Assembly (NCBI RefSeq): GCF_037646345.1
Contig: NZ_JBBEWR010000006.1
Coordinates: forward strand, 124,001-188,000
Reading direction: 5' to 3'
DNA: 64,000 nucleotides
Source of the DNA: Ascidiimonas aurantiaca
GTDB taxonomy: Bacteria > Bacteroidota > Bacteroidia > Flavobacteriales > Flavobacteriaceae
Positions 1 through 7,610 of this stretch are shown in pieces; position 1 is the stretch's first letter, and each line of letters begins with the position of its first letter. A program made the position numbers and the translations under genes. The notes beneath the pieces were generated by a model. It was given only the letters and a program-made list of their open reading frames with translations. It did no database searches and had not been told where the DNA came from.

Positions 1-652
1 ACGGTTTGGCAGTATTTGGTTCATTCTCTCGTAAATATTTATAGGCATTGATCGCCGTGAACCAATGCCGACCGCTCTCATTAACAAAAACAGGATGCGG
101 GACACCCAATTCCTTTATTAATCCATAGGTTAGCAGACTGTCCTTACCACCACTGCTCAAGATGGTATATTCGTTTTCTTTGGTGGTCTCATTTACAGGG
201 CTAAGGGTAACACCAGAAAATTGACTGTTTTCGAAAATGACTTCGGCAGCGGTATAGCGGTTTAGCTTTTCAGGAATGAGGGTGTCATACGGTGGTTTAA
301 GAAATTCATTTTTGGTAAAAAACTTATTTACCAGAATCTCTCTGGAGGTGTTTTCCATCATATCTAAAAGGAAACGACGGTCTGTGGCATCAAATAGCCC
401 GTCAAATACTATGGTATTACAAAAAAGCCCGTAATTAAGAGCTACCTGAGCTACCATCATTGAGGCCAGGTTTATGTCCGGTGTTTCGTTTTTATTGAAG
501 TAAGGCTGGTCATAACTGTAAATAAGGTCTTTACTTATGGTTTCACTATCCATTCTGGTGAGGGTATAAGTTGCCTTGACCCTTTTGGGTTCAATGACCA
601 GATGACTTACCTTTAGTTGCCTGAAAACCAACAGATCCCTTATTCTTTTCAC
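1..652 (-). CDS. PP-loop ATPase superfamily protein, 3' end cut by window edge
   Basis: About 217 residues are visible, starting at a GTG (650-652) that overlaps the TGA of the upstream DUF1611 gene by four bases (GTGA), so the two are translationally coupled. Near residue 170 is SSGGKDSLLTYG, the SGGxDS pyrophosphate-binding loop of N-type ATP pyrophosphatases, which activate a carboxyl or similar group as an adenylate. The N-terminal 165 residues do not match a family I can name with certainty. A MurL-like glutamate epimerase is one possibility, suggested by the adjacent D-glutamate-type protein, but this is inference. The C-terminus lies outside the window. Confidence 0.7.
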   Translation of the reverse strand, partial: MKRIRDLLVFRQLKVSHLVIEPKRVKATYTLTRMDSETISKDLIYSYDQPYFNKNETPDINLASMMVAQVALNYGLFCNTIVFDGLFDATDRRFLLDMMENTSREILVNKFFTKNEFLKPPYDTLIPEKLNRYTAAEVIFENSQFSGVTLSPVNETTKENEYTILSSGGKDSLLTYGLIKELGVPHPVFVNESGRHWFTAINAYKYLRENEPNTAKP

Positions 653-1722
653 TTTGTGTATTTTTTTATCAATTTAACAAGGGGTTCGGCGCCATACTTT
701 AATATATCAAAGGCAGGTAAACCGGTTTCGACGGAGATATCTTCGCAAGCAGGCATGATTTCATCTTCCTTAAGGCCCTCGTGGTTTACGGTTATGGCAA
801 TGACCTTCTTGCCTGATATGGTTTGTATGGCATTGATCTGCTTTTTTAAAGGATGCAATTTATACCCTGGGAATCCATCATATTCCTTTCGTGTGGGAGC
901 ATGCTGCAGAATTACATAATCAGGCCTTCCGGCTGCTAAAATTTCAAAACCACCAGGGTAGGCCGGATTCATCAAGCTACCTTGTCCTTCAATTACAATG
1001 ACATCGGGATTTTCATTTTTATAGGCACTTACAATGGCGTGCTCGATCTCCCCAGAAACGAAGTCATTGATGCAACTGTCCATGATCATACTATATTTGG
1101 CACCTTGCAACCAGGCCGTTTGGCCGGTACCAATCATTTCTGCTTTTTTGCCTGCTGCGTGCAGGGCATGCACCAATAACCATGCTGTGGTTCGTTTGCC
1201 AATGGCAGAATCGGTTCCCAGAACAGCAAGTTTTAGGCAGTCAACTTTTTCAATGGCCCCTGAGAAAAAATGAAGTTTATTCCTTGGAGGTGTTTTTCGA
1301 ATATCCCTGATTCGCCCCCCGTATTCTTCGGCTAGATCAGATAGTTCCTTATAGTCGGAAATAAAATCGTGAAGGCCACTGTCTATATTCCAGCCCAGGG
1401 TCAGGGCTTTTTTTATGATAGTTTTGGCTTCACTAGGTAAGCGGCCACCATCGGGAGCAAGACCAATGACCAAGGTCTCTGGTATGTCTCCTGTATCTCG
1501 CAATTTCCCGATAGCGGAGTCTATATTTTTAAAAATGGGAATCCCATTCTCTTTTCCGTCAAGTACTGCTCCGGCATCCTGATTGGCATAGGTACTATCC
1601 AGAACGCCTACAATCTCATACCGCTCAGTAAATCGAACCAACCCATGGGCCGTTTTGCCATTTGGTGTATTGAAAGCACCTTCGCAATATACCAGTGCCT
1701 TACCATCTATTGTTCTTTTCAT
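649..1722 (-). CDS. DUF1611 family protein (DgcN-like N-acyltransferase/P-loop protein)
   Basis: 357 residues. The N-terminal ~150 residues look Rossmann-like and contain a conserved GLAPDGGRLP segment near residue 90. A Walker A-type loop, GTDSAIGKRTT, is at residues 169-179, and a Walker B-like strand ending IVIEGQGS is near 245. This architecture is DUF1611. Characterised relatives (DgcN) acetylate D-glutamate from acetyl-CoA in D-glutamate catabolism, usually beside a dipeptide epimerase. No epimerase is visible here; the partners are a PLP fold-type-II enzyme four bases upstream and a PP-loop ATPase overlapping downstream. The family call is firm. The substrate is unknown, with an acidic D- or L-amino acid derivative the likeliest guess. 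Confidence 0.8.
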   Translation of the reverse strand: MKRTIDGKALVYCEGAFNTPNGKTAHGLVRFTERYEIVGVLDSTYANQDAGAVLDGKENGIPIFKNIDSAIGKLRDTGDIPETLVIGLAPDGGRLPSEAKTIIKKALTLGWNIDSGLHDFISDYKELSDLAEEYGGRIRDIRKTPPRNKLHFFSGAIEKVDCLKLAVLGTDSAIGKRTTAWLLVHALHAAGKKAEMIGTGQTAWLQGAKYSMIMDSCINDFVSGEIEHAIVSAYKNENPDVIVIEGQGSLMNPAYPGGFEILAAGRPDYVILQHAPTRKEYDGFPGYKLHPLKKQINAIQTISGKKVIAITVNHEGLKEDEIMPACEDISVETGLPAFDILKYGAEPLVKLIKKYTK

Positions 1723-1726
1723 TTAT

Positions 1727-2788
1727 TTAATTCTTAGCTGTTAAGACCGCTACAAAGCGGTCTGGTTCAAAATTTATCTTTTCGTCTAGTTCCAATAGCG
1801 CGATAAGGCCTGCCGTGGAAGCCGGGAGTATTTTCATACCTTCTTTCTTTAAAAGAAAAGAAGCCATTTCTTTCATTTTTTTGTCGCTGATATGAAAGGC
1901 CTCACCTTTTGATTCGCGCAATGCATACAGAGCTTCTTCTCCGTCAAAACTGTGCCAGTTAATAAGAGGTTCATTGTATTTACTTTCTTTTACAAGCTCT
2001 GGTTTTAGATCTTCACAATGCTCCAGTCCTTTTTTAAAGGAAGTAACAATGGGGTTTTTAAAACTTGACGAGGCCGCTATCATTTTAGGTATTCTGGAGG
2101 TTTTTCCTCTTTTGTAAAGGGTCTCAAAACCACGATAGATACCAGCGAACAGAGTGCCATTGGAAACGGGAACCGCACAGTATTTAGGCGCATCACCTAA
2201 ATCTTCATAGATTTCTTGGGCTATTTGGGCATAGGCACTTATCTGTAAGGGTGTATTGGCTCCTCCGGGGTTGGCATCATACCAATCGTATTGCATTGCA
2301 TAATCTGAACTTGATCGTACAACCTCTTCATAACTGCCACCAAGACGAATGACTTCTGCATTCAAACTTTCCATTTCCTTAACCCGTTCTGTATGGTAGG
2401 ATAAAGGAATAAAAATTTTGCAGTTAAGTCCGGCGAGATTTGCTGCCAAAGCCACAGCTACACCATAATTACCACAGGTAGCCAAAGCCACGGTATTATA
2501 ATCACGGCGCAAGGCGTCATACACCTGGGCAAATGCAATACGGTCCTTTTGTGTGCCTGAAGGGTTTTCGCCTTCGTTTTTAATGTAGAGCTGTCGCATA
2601 TCAAATTCACGTTCCAATGTTTTGGCCCGCGAGAGGCTTGTATCGCCTACTTCAATATTGATAATGTCTTCAAAGCTTTCCAAACGGTCTATAAGTGTTT
2701 TCGTTTTGTCTTTAATAAAATCACTTAGTTTTTGTGTCTCTGACGAAACTTTTATTTGCGATGACTTTACTCCATCTCTTAAGTTCAT
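1727..2788 (-). CDS. PLP-dependent fold-type-II enzyme, threonine synthase-like
   Basis: 353 residues. Fold type II features are visible: the PLP-binding lysine in NPSGTQKDR (Lys81) and the cofactor-phosphate asparagine loop ATCGNYGVA (Asn107). The lysine motif differs from the NPTGSFKDR of true threonine synthases, so this is a divergent member (threonine synthase, cysteate synthase, diaminopropionate and dehydratase branches all share the fold). It is the first gene of the operon, four bases before the DUF1611 gene. Upstream lies a cluster of GGTSACC motifs shared with the nearby sigma-factor genes. A housekeeping thrC role is unlikely because no thrA or thrB is nearby. It probably performs beta- or gamma-replacement or elimination on an amino acid, which is inference. 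Confidence 0.75.
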   Translation of the reverse strand: MNLRDGVKSSQIKVSSETQKLSDFIKDKTKTLIDRLESFEDIINIEVGDTSLSRAKTLEREFDMRQLYIKNEGENPSGTQKDRIAFAQVYDALRRDYNTVALATCGNYGVAVALAANLAGLNCKIFIPLSYHTERVKEMESLNAEVIRLGGSYEEVVRSSSDYAMQYDWYDANPGGANTPLQISAYAQIAQEIYEDLGDAPKYCAVPVSNGTLFAGIYRGFETLYKRGKTSRIPKMIAASSSFKNPIVTSFKKGLEHCEDLKPELVKESKYNEPLINWHSFDGEEALYALRESKGEAFHISDKKMKEMASFLLKKEGMKILPASTAGLIALLELDEKINFEPDRFVAVLTAKN

Positions 2789-3392
2789 TGTAACAGGTAG
2801 TTTGTTTTTTCTCTTGTGACCCCTATTGTTTTTTGGGTCACTTATTATTTTGAATAATTAGAGGTGACCTGTACCCTCATAAGAGGTTATAAATACAAAT
2901 ACCTAAACCGGGGTTTGGCCAAGACCCAATAAAGCAAGAAGTGTATTTAATTTATAATGAATACGATAGCATCACAGAATAAAAGGACAATTAGACTTTG
3001 CTAACATAAAAAGCGTATTCATTACAATTGATTTTTTCTGGATATTCTTTAAAAAAGAGGAGGTACTATTCAATCTGTTTCAGGGTTCACCTTTTCATTT
3101 ACATTTCCCGCTTTTTTCATAAAAATGGTTTATGAAATCTCTGTGATCAACGCAATACGATGATTTTGAATCTTAAAAACAAAGTGATATGATTGCATGC
3201 ATACGTTATAGGCAAAGTTTTTTGCGACCTTTTTAGACAAGGGTATTGAGAAAACAACATTCAACGGTTCGGTTACTTTTTTGGTTTTAAGAGGATTGAT
3301 GTACTGTTTTAAACAAGGAGACTGCCTTTCTGCGGATAAGTAAAAGAATGTATAAGGTTTTGCATGCTAACGATTCCGGTGCCTGATTATCT
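2789..3392. other. Intergenic region of 604 bp
   Basis: No convincing gene on either strand. The first 80 bases hold three GTGACC-type motifs. An 11-bp inverted repeat (TAATGAATACG at 2955-2965, CGTATTCATTA at 3014-3024, 48 bases apart) lies further in. The rest is AT-rich and carries stop codons in all frames. Confidence 0.6.
2816..2869. promoter_or_regulatory. Cluster of GTGACC/GGTCAC motifs upstream of the PLP enzyme
   Basis: GTGACCC at 2816-2822 and GGGTCAC at 2835-2841 form a 7-bp inverted repeat, and GGTGACC follows at 2863-2869. They lie 28, 47 and 75 bases upstream of the start codon at 2788. The same motif occurs upstream of the short gene at 3393 and of the sigma factor at 3793. 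This suggests an operator or a sigma-specific promoter element shared by these units, which is inference from position and repetition. Confidence 0.4.
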
Positions 3393-3581
3393 TCAATCGT
3401 ACATTAAAAAATCTGTTTTGAACAATGAAGACATGGCGGCCTTATTGGTTTTGTCATAATATTCACATAGCTCTATGAGTAATTTCATAGACTCTACGTT
3501 TTGAATGATAATACTTTTTAACTCTTTTGGTGCCTCTATATGAGTGAAATCAATATCCATAAACGGGTTATGCTTTTCCAT
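3393..3581 (-). CDS. Short NPF-motif protein near the sigma factor
   Basis: 62 residues from the ATG at 3579-3581; a longer reading would need a TTG nine bases upstream. It begins MEKHNPFMDID and continues with APKELKSIIIQNV, an amphipathic helix. This resembles the 36-residue product encoded at 3705-3815 (EKNPF then PEELRDDIIQEV), so the two are paralogues: NPF, a variable linker, P-x-E-L, then II-x-x-V. Small proteins of this shape commonly follow sigma-70 family genes in Flavobacteria. A regulatory role on the sigma factor is inferred from position only. No membrane segment and no zinc-binding anti-sigma motif is seen. Confidence 0.65.
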   Translation of the reverse strand: MEKHNPFMDIDFTHIEAPKELKSIIIQNVESMKLLIELCEYYDKTNKAAMSSLFKTDFLMYD

Positions 3582-3633
3582 AGTTTGCAAGAATATGAAA
3601 ACATTTTCTTCTTACGACCCAGATATGAACATC

Positions 3634-3641
3634 GGGTCACC
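3634..3641. promoter_or_regulatory. GGGTCACC motif upstream of the short NPF protein
   Basis: A complete GGTCACC site lies 53-60 bases upstream of the ATG at 3581, a similar placement to the copies upstream of the PLP enzyme and, further out, of the sigma factor. It lies between the two paralogous short genes. Confidence 0.35.
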
Positions 3642-3704
3642 TTGGCCCTCTAATGGTTTATTGTACTTATTTGAAATTCTCCCATATTGGAGATAGCGTT
3701 TTTC

Positions 3705-3815
3705 TTATTCTTGCTCTTCGATGATTTTATCTACTTCCTGTATGATATCATCTCTAAGTTCTTCAGGCAAAGAAATATCAGGCTCTATGGATTTAAACGG
3801 ATTTTTTTCGCTCAT
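3705..3815 (-). CDS. 36-residue NPF-motif microprotein overlapping the sigma factor
   Basis: The frame starts at the ATG at 3813-3815, inside the last codons of the sigma-factor gene (23-bp overlap), and stops with TAA at 3705-3707. The product contains EKNPFKSIEPD and LPEELRDDIIQEVDKI. It is short, acidic and largely one predicted helix. It is paralogous to the 62-residue product encoded at 3393-3581. The overlap implies translational coupling to the sigma factor, and the sequence similarity between two such short frames argues that both are real. It may bind the sigma factor or be a truncated relative of a longer regulator; this is inference. Confidence 0.6.
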   Translation of the reverse strand: MSEKNPFKSIEPDISLPEELRDDIIQEVDKIIEEQE

Positions 3816-4419
3816 TGGTTTCAGATTCTATTTTTTTATAGACTTTAGTCACTCTTATTCTTGCCCGCTTTAATCTCATCTTTACGGCACTTTCATTAAT
3901 CCCAAAAATGGTTTGAATATCCTTGACAAGGATTCCATCCTGATATTTCATTAAAAGTAAAGCTTTGTCAGAAGGCTCTACCAACTCAAGTGCTTTTAGA
4001 AGCAGCGAGGATTGAAATTCAAAAAGCTCTTCCTCATTAACATCAAAATCTTCGTAAGTCTGAAGGTCGTCTTTTTTGTTTAGTCTTAGCCAACGTTCGC
4101 TCAATTTTTTGTGAGGGTCACGTTTTACATATTTTACCAGAAAATTATAAGTAAAGCTATATAGCCAGGTCGAAAATTTAGCCTCTGCTCTATAAGTATC
4201 CAGCTTTATGAAAAGTTTTAGAAAAAGGTCCTGGGTCAGATCTTTGGCTTCATCTTCGTTTCTGACGAAGCCATAACACTTGCGATATACTTTTTCACCA
4301 TATCTGTCATACAATTTCCCAAAAAGCGCAGAATCTTTGGTCTCTAAAATTTTAGCAATAAGTTCATCATCAGAAAATGCTGTGATATCTTTTCTAAAAT
4401 CCTGGTGGGTAACCCCCAT
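3793..4419 (-). CDS. RNA polymerase sigma factor, sigma-70/ECF-like
   Basis: 208 residues from the ATG at 4417-4419; extension to 4452 would need a TTG start. Region 2 is visible: FGKLYDRYGEKVYRKCYG, then DEAKDLTQDLFLKLF (2.2) and FSTWLYSFTYNFLVKY (2.3-2.4). Region 4 carries LMKYQDGILVKDIQTIFG and a helix-turn-helix recognition helix ending AVKMRLKRARIR. It directs RNA polymerase to alternative promoters. It is followed at once by an overlapping 36-residue gene and then a paralogous 62-residue gene, and is preceded at 4492-4497 by a GTGACC motif shared with neighbours, which may reflect autoregulation. No classical membrane anti-sigma factor is encoded nearby. Confidence 0.9.
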   Translation of the reverse strand: MGVTHQDFRKDITAFSDDELIAKILETKDSALFGKLYDRYGEKVYRKCYGFVRNEDEAKDLTQDLFLKLFIKLDTYRAEAKFSTWLYSFTYNFLVKYVKRDPHKKLSERWLRLNKKDDLQTYEDFDVNEEELFEFQSSLLLKALELVEPSDKALLLMKYQDGILVKDIQTIFGINESAVKMRLKRARIRVTKVYKKIESETNERKKSV

Positions 4420-4764
4420 TAAAATGATTATGTTTTTCTTGAATTTTGGCAAAAGTCATTTAGATAAAATAGAAGTATAAAGTTAAAAAAAGTGACCTGA
4501 AAAACAAATAAAGTCTTGAGGTGCAGAAACACAAATAAACTACTGTTAATTTCTGAAATCTGTGAATACAGAGAACCAAAAAATCACATTGGCCATTTTA
4601 CTGCTGTTACCAATAATACTGTAGCAGATGATCAAATGAATGGAAGACGCGATAAAATTGTTAAGCAATTTCCCGGTAAACGGAATATCTATGGGTTATG
4701 AGTATTAATGTTGAAGGGTCAGTAGGAATTATAGGAAAAATCCCGGTTTCCCGGGATGTTCTCA
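4420..4764. other. Intergenic region of 345 bp
   Basis: It contains a GTGACC motif at 4492-4497 (73-78 bases upstream of the sigma-factor ATG) and, at its right end, the terminator of the lipoprotein gene. A 61-codon frame at 4516-4701 has no support from composition or context. Nothing else was recognised. Confidence 0.55.
4735..4757 (-). terminator. Rho-independent terminator of the lipoprotein gene
   Basis: Read on the minus strand: stem ATCCCGG, GAAA-type loop, CCGGGAT, then TTTTT. It begins just after the stop codon of the 109-residue lipoprotein gene. Confidence 0.85.
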
Positions 4765-5094
4765 TTAGTTCTTTCTTTTCAGTTTCTTTTGAATACTGTC
4801 TTTGGCTTTTTCCAGTTCCTGCCCTACTTCTTCAGCAGTTTGCTTGGTTTCTTCAATAGTTTTTTCAACATCCTGAGCGGCTTTGTCCACTGCCTTTTCT
4901 ACTTCATTGGCTGCCTTCTCCACCTCATTTATTACATTCTCACTTTCCTTTTCAAGTTTGTCAATGGCATTTTCAGCATCTTCTGCAGCTTTCTCAATAG
5001 CCTGTTTGGTTTTTTCTCTGGTTGCCTCTCCACAGGCTCCCAAACTCATGATTACTACCAGTAAAAGCAATATGCTTAATGTGTTATGTCTCAT
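4765..5094 (-). CDS. Coiled-coil lipoprotein
   Basis: 109 residues. The N-terminus is a lipoprotein signal with hydrophobic core ILLLLVVIMS and lipobox LGAC (Cys20). The remainder is Glu/Lys/Ala-rich, lacks proline, and shows a heptad-like pattern typical of a long helix or coiled coil. It probably sits in the periplasm anchored to a membrane. Its ATG lies within the last codons of kdtA (11-bp overlap, different frame), indicating translational coupling to lipopolysaccharide core synthesis. A terminator follows directly. The fold resembles small Lpp- or YtxH-like helical proteins in composition only, and no family is assigned. Confidence 0.8.
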   Translation of the reverse strand: MRHNTLSILLLLVVIMSLGACGEATREKTKQAIEKAAEDAENAIDKLEKESENVINEVEKAANEVEKAVDKAAQDVEKTIEETKQTAEEVGQELEKAKDSIQKKLKRKN

Positions 5095-6346
5095 TTTTTT
5101 CTGTTTTATTAATTAATATACGAATAGATTCTAAAATTCGGATACCAGCCCCTCCGTTTTTTTGAATATAAGAAGCATTGATATTTCCGGTTTTTTTTCT
5201 TTGATCATTATCAGAGATAAGTATATTCATAACTTCTGTAAATTCGGTTTGGTTAGATACACTAAGTATCCCTTTGGCTTCTACCAGTGTTACGGCTTCC
5301 TGAAACTTGTGGTAATTAGGGCCTATTACAACAGGTATGCCAAACACGGCGGGTTCCAGTGTATTGTGAAGTCCGGAAGTACCCATACCACCTCCAACAT
5401 AGGCAATATGTGCATAACTATAAATACGGGTAAGTAATCCTATGGTATCTACAATAAGCACATCGTAATTGCTGAGATCTTTATTTTCTTTTTCTGAAAA
5501 AAGTATTGCTTTTTTTCGGAGACTTTCCCGAAGTTTTTGTATTTGCGCAGATTTCATGGTATGCGGAGCCAGAACAAACTTTGTGTTTTCGGTATGCTCA
5601 TTAATATAAGGTATAAGGAGGGCTTCATCTTCCGGCCAGGTACTACCCGCTACGACACAAAAGTTTCCGTTACAAAAAGTCTCCATAAAAGGAAGTGTAT
5701 TATCACGTTCGAGTATTTTCAGCACCCTGTCAAACCGGGTGTCACCTGAAACAGTAACTTGGTTTATCCCAATACTGTTCAGTAATTGGGCTGAAGCAGT
5801 ATCCTGAACAAAAAAATGATCAATTCCTTTCAGAGATTTTCGCATAAATCCGCCATAGGGCTTAAAAAAGAACTGGTTTTTTCGAAAAATGGCAGAAATT
5901 ACCAGGGTTTTTATCTTCTTCTCTTTTAGAACCTTTAAATAATTAGGCCAGAACTCATATTTAATAAAAACCGCCAGTTCCGGTTGTACGATCTCTAAAA
6001 ACCGCCTTGCATTTTTAAGCGTGTCTAAAGGGAGGTAAGTTATGATATCGGGTATGGGATGGTCCTTTTTTACTTCGTAACCTGAAGGTGAAAAAAAAGT
6101 AACCAGTAATCTGTGATCCGGGAATGTTTTTTTTACCCGTTCCATTACCGGAAGCCCCTGTTCAAACTCTCCCAGCGAAGCTGCATGAAACCAAATTACC
6201 TTTCTTTCCTGTGGTATCTGTTTCCGAAGCGTATTAAAAACACCCGAACGCCCGCGTACAAAAAGGCGAAGCTTTGTATTAAACAATGCCGCTATTCGTA
6301 TAAAGAAAGAAGTGATATAAACCAGTATGTTATATAAAAAATGCAC
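5084..6346 (-). CDS. kdtA: 3-deoxy-D-manno-octulosonic acid (Kdo) transferase
   Basis: 420 residues, family GT30. It transfers Kdo from CMP-Kdo to lipid IVA at the cytoplasmic face of the inner membrane. The acceptor-site signature HAASLGEFEQGLP is near residue 55, after an N-terminal hydrophobic anchor (LYNILVYITSFFIRIAAL). The C-terminal GT-B half contains YVGGGMGTSGLHNTLEPAVFG, the donor-binding region. Length matches the family (about 410-430). The start is a GTG at 6344-6346; no in-frame ATG would preserve the conserved N-terminus. It is divergent from the DegT/galE operon and overlaps the lipoprotein gene downstream. Confidence 0.95.
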   Translation of the reverse strand: MHFLYNILVYITSFFIRIAALFNTKLRLFVRGRSGVFNTLRKQIPQERKVIWFHAASLGEFEQGLPVMERVKKTFPDHRLLVTFFSPSGYEVKKDHPIPDIITYLPLDTLKNARRFLEIVQPELAVFIKYEFWPNYLKVLKEKKIKTLVISAIFRKNQFFFKPYGGFMRKSLKGIDHFFVQDTASAQLLNSIGINQVTVSGDTRFDRVLKILERDNTLPFMETFCNGNFCVVAGSTWPEDEALLIPYINEHTENTKFVLAPHTMKSAQIQKLRESLRKKAILFSEKENKDLSNYDVLIVDTIGLLTRIYSYAHIAYVGGGMGTSGLHNTLEPAVFGIPVVIGPNYHKFQEAVTLVEAKGILSVSNQTEFTEVMNILISDNDQRKKTGNINASYIQKNGGAGIRILESIRILINKTEKNET

Positions 6347-6410
6347 CTTTTATTCTTTGCCTGCTAAAATACAGCCTTTGCTTAAAATTCATTGGGGTAT
6401 CGTTCCTTTA

Positions 6411-6440
6411 TTTCGTAATATTGTCCGTCTAATAACTTTG
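6411..6440 (+). promoter_or_regulatory. Promoter for the DegT-galE operon
   Basis: A Bacteroidetes-type -7 element TAACTTTG (6433-6440) has a weak -33 (TTTC, 6411-6414) 18 bases upstream. It lies 12 bases before the ATG chosen at 6453, which supports that start over the in-frame ATG at 6327. Confidence 0.5.
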
Positions 6441-6452
6441 TTTGCTTTTTAT

Positions 6453-7610
6453 ATGAAGAAAATTCAAATGGTAGACCTAAAGGGTCAGTATGCAGATATA
6501 AAAAACACGATCAATACCTCTATTCAGGAAGTATTGGACTCTACAGCTTTTGTAAACGGCCCTGAAGTGCATGCTTTTCAAAAAGAGCTGGAAAACTATT
6601 TAGGAGTAAAACATGTAATACCCTGTGCCAACGGCACAGATGCTTTACAGATCGCCATGATGGGTCTGGGGCTTCAGCCCGGAGATGAGGTAATTACGGC
6701 CGATTTTACTTTTGCTGCTACCGTAGAGGTGATAGCGTTGTTGAAGCTTACCCCCGTACTGGTAGATGTAGATGAGGCCTCTTTTAACATAGACCCGGAA
6801 GCCATACGAAAAGTAATAACCCCACGCACAAAAGCCATTGTCCCGGTACATCTTTTCGGGCAGTGTGCTCCTATGGAAGAAATAATGAAAATTGCCGAAG
6901 AACATAATCTTTATGTTATTGAAGACAATGCACAGGCCATAGGTGCCGATTTCACTTTTTCTAATGGTACCAAAAAGAAAGCAGGAACTATTGGGCACGT
7001 GGCATCTACTTCTTTTTTCCCTTCTAAAAATCTGGGATGTTATGGAGACGGAGGTGCTATTTTTACAAATGATGATGAGTTAGCGCATACCATTCGCGGT
7101 ATTGTAAATCACGGTATGTATCAGCGGTATCACCATGATGTGGTAGGGGTAAACTCACGATTGGATTCTCTGCAGGCAGCAGTTTTACGCGCAAAGCTCC
7201 CTTTGCTCGATACATACAATAAGAAACGCAGAGAAGCTGCGATCAAGTACAATCAGGCATTTGAAAACGAAAAAGATATTATTACCCCAAAACTGGCGAA
7301 TGGCTGTAACTCTATATGCGATACATGTGATTGCCATGTTTTTCATCAGTACACATTACGGGTTCTTAATACCGACAGAGACCAATTAGTAAGCTTTCTC
7401 AATGAGAACGGGATTCCCTGTGGAGTGTATTATCCCATTCCGCTGCATGATCAAAAAGCGTATAAAGAAGACAAATACAACGATGCTCATTTTAAAGTGA
7501 CCAACCAATTAGTTAAGGAAGTGATCTCATTGCCTATGCATACCGAGCTGGAAGACGATCAGATTGCTTTTATCACTTCTAAAGTGAAAGAATTTATACA
7601 TAGTTCATGA
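6453..7610 (+). CDS. DegT/DnrJ/EryC1/StrS family aminotransferase
   Basis: 385 residues from the ATG at 6453 (MKKIQMVDLKGQ). The frame is open to 6327, but that stretch overlaps kdtA and the promoter. Family features: conserved start MVDLKGQY, CANGTDALQIAM (substrate/PLP loop), VIEDNAQAIGADF (PLP ring aspartate) and FFPSKNLGCYGDGGA with the PLP lysine near residue 189. Such enzymes aminate a keto-sugar nucleotide for lipopolysaccharide or glycan synthesis, which fits kdtA and galE as neighbours. It carries an unusual cysteine cluster, CNSICDTCDC, just before HVFHQYTL. The stop codon overlaps the galE start (ATGA). The exact sugar is unknown. Confidence 0.9.
   Translation: MKKIQMVDLKGQYADIKNTINTSIQEVLDSTAFVNGPEVHAFQKELENYLGVKHVIPCANGTDALQIAMMGLGLQPGDEVITADFTFAATVEVIALLKLTPVLVDVDEASFNIDPEAIRKVITPRTKAIVPVHLFGQCAPMEEIMKIAEEHNLYVIEDNAQAIGADFTFSNGTKKKAGTIGHVASTSFFPSKNLGCYGDGGAIFTNDDELAHTIRGIVNHGMYQRYHHDVVGVNSRLDSLQAAVLRAKLPLLDTYNKKRREAAIKYNQAFENEKDIITPKLANGCNSICDTCDCHVFHQYTLRVLNTDRDQLVSFLNENGIPCGVYYPIPLHDQKAYKEDKYNDAHFKVTNQLVKEVISLPMHTELEDDQIAFITSKVKEFIHSS

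Noticed and set aside
2955..3024. Separated 11-bp inverted repeat as an insertion-sequence end
   Set aside because: No transposase, no target duplication and only 48 bp between arms. More likely an operator or chance.
4516..4701. 61-codon plus-strand frame between sigma factor and lipoprotein
   Set aside because: No family resemblance, no promoter, and composition typical of non-coding AT-rich DNA.
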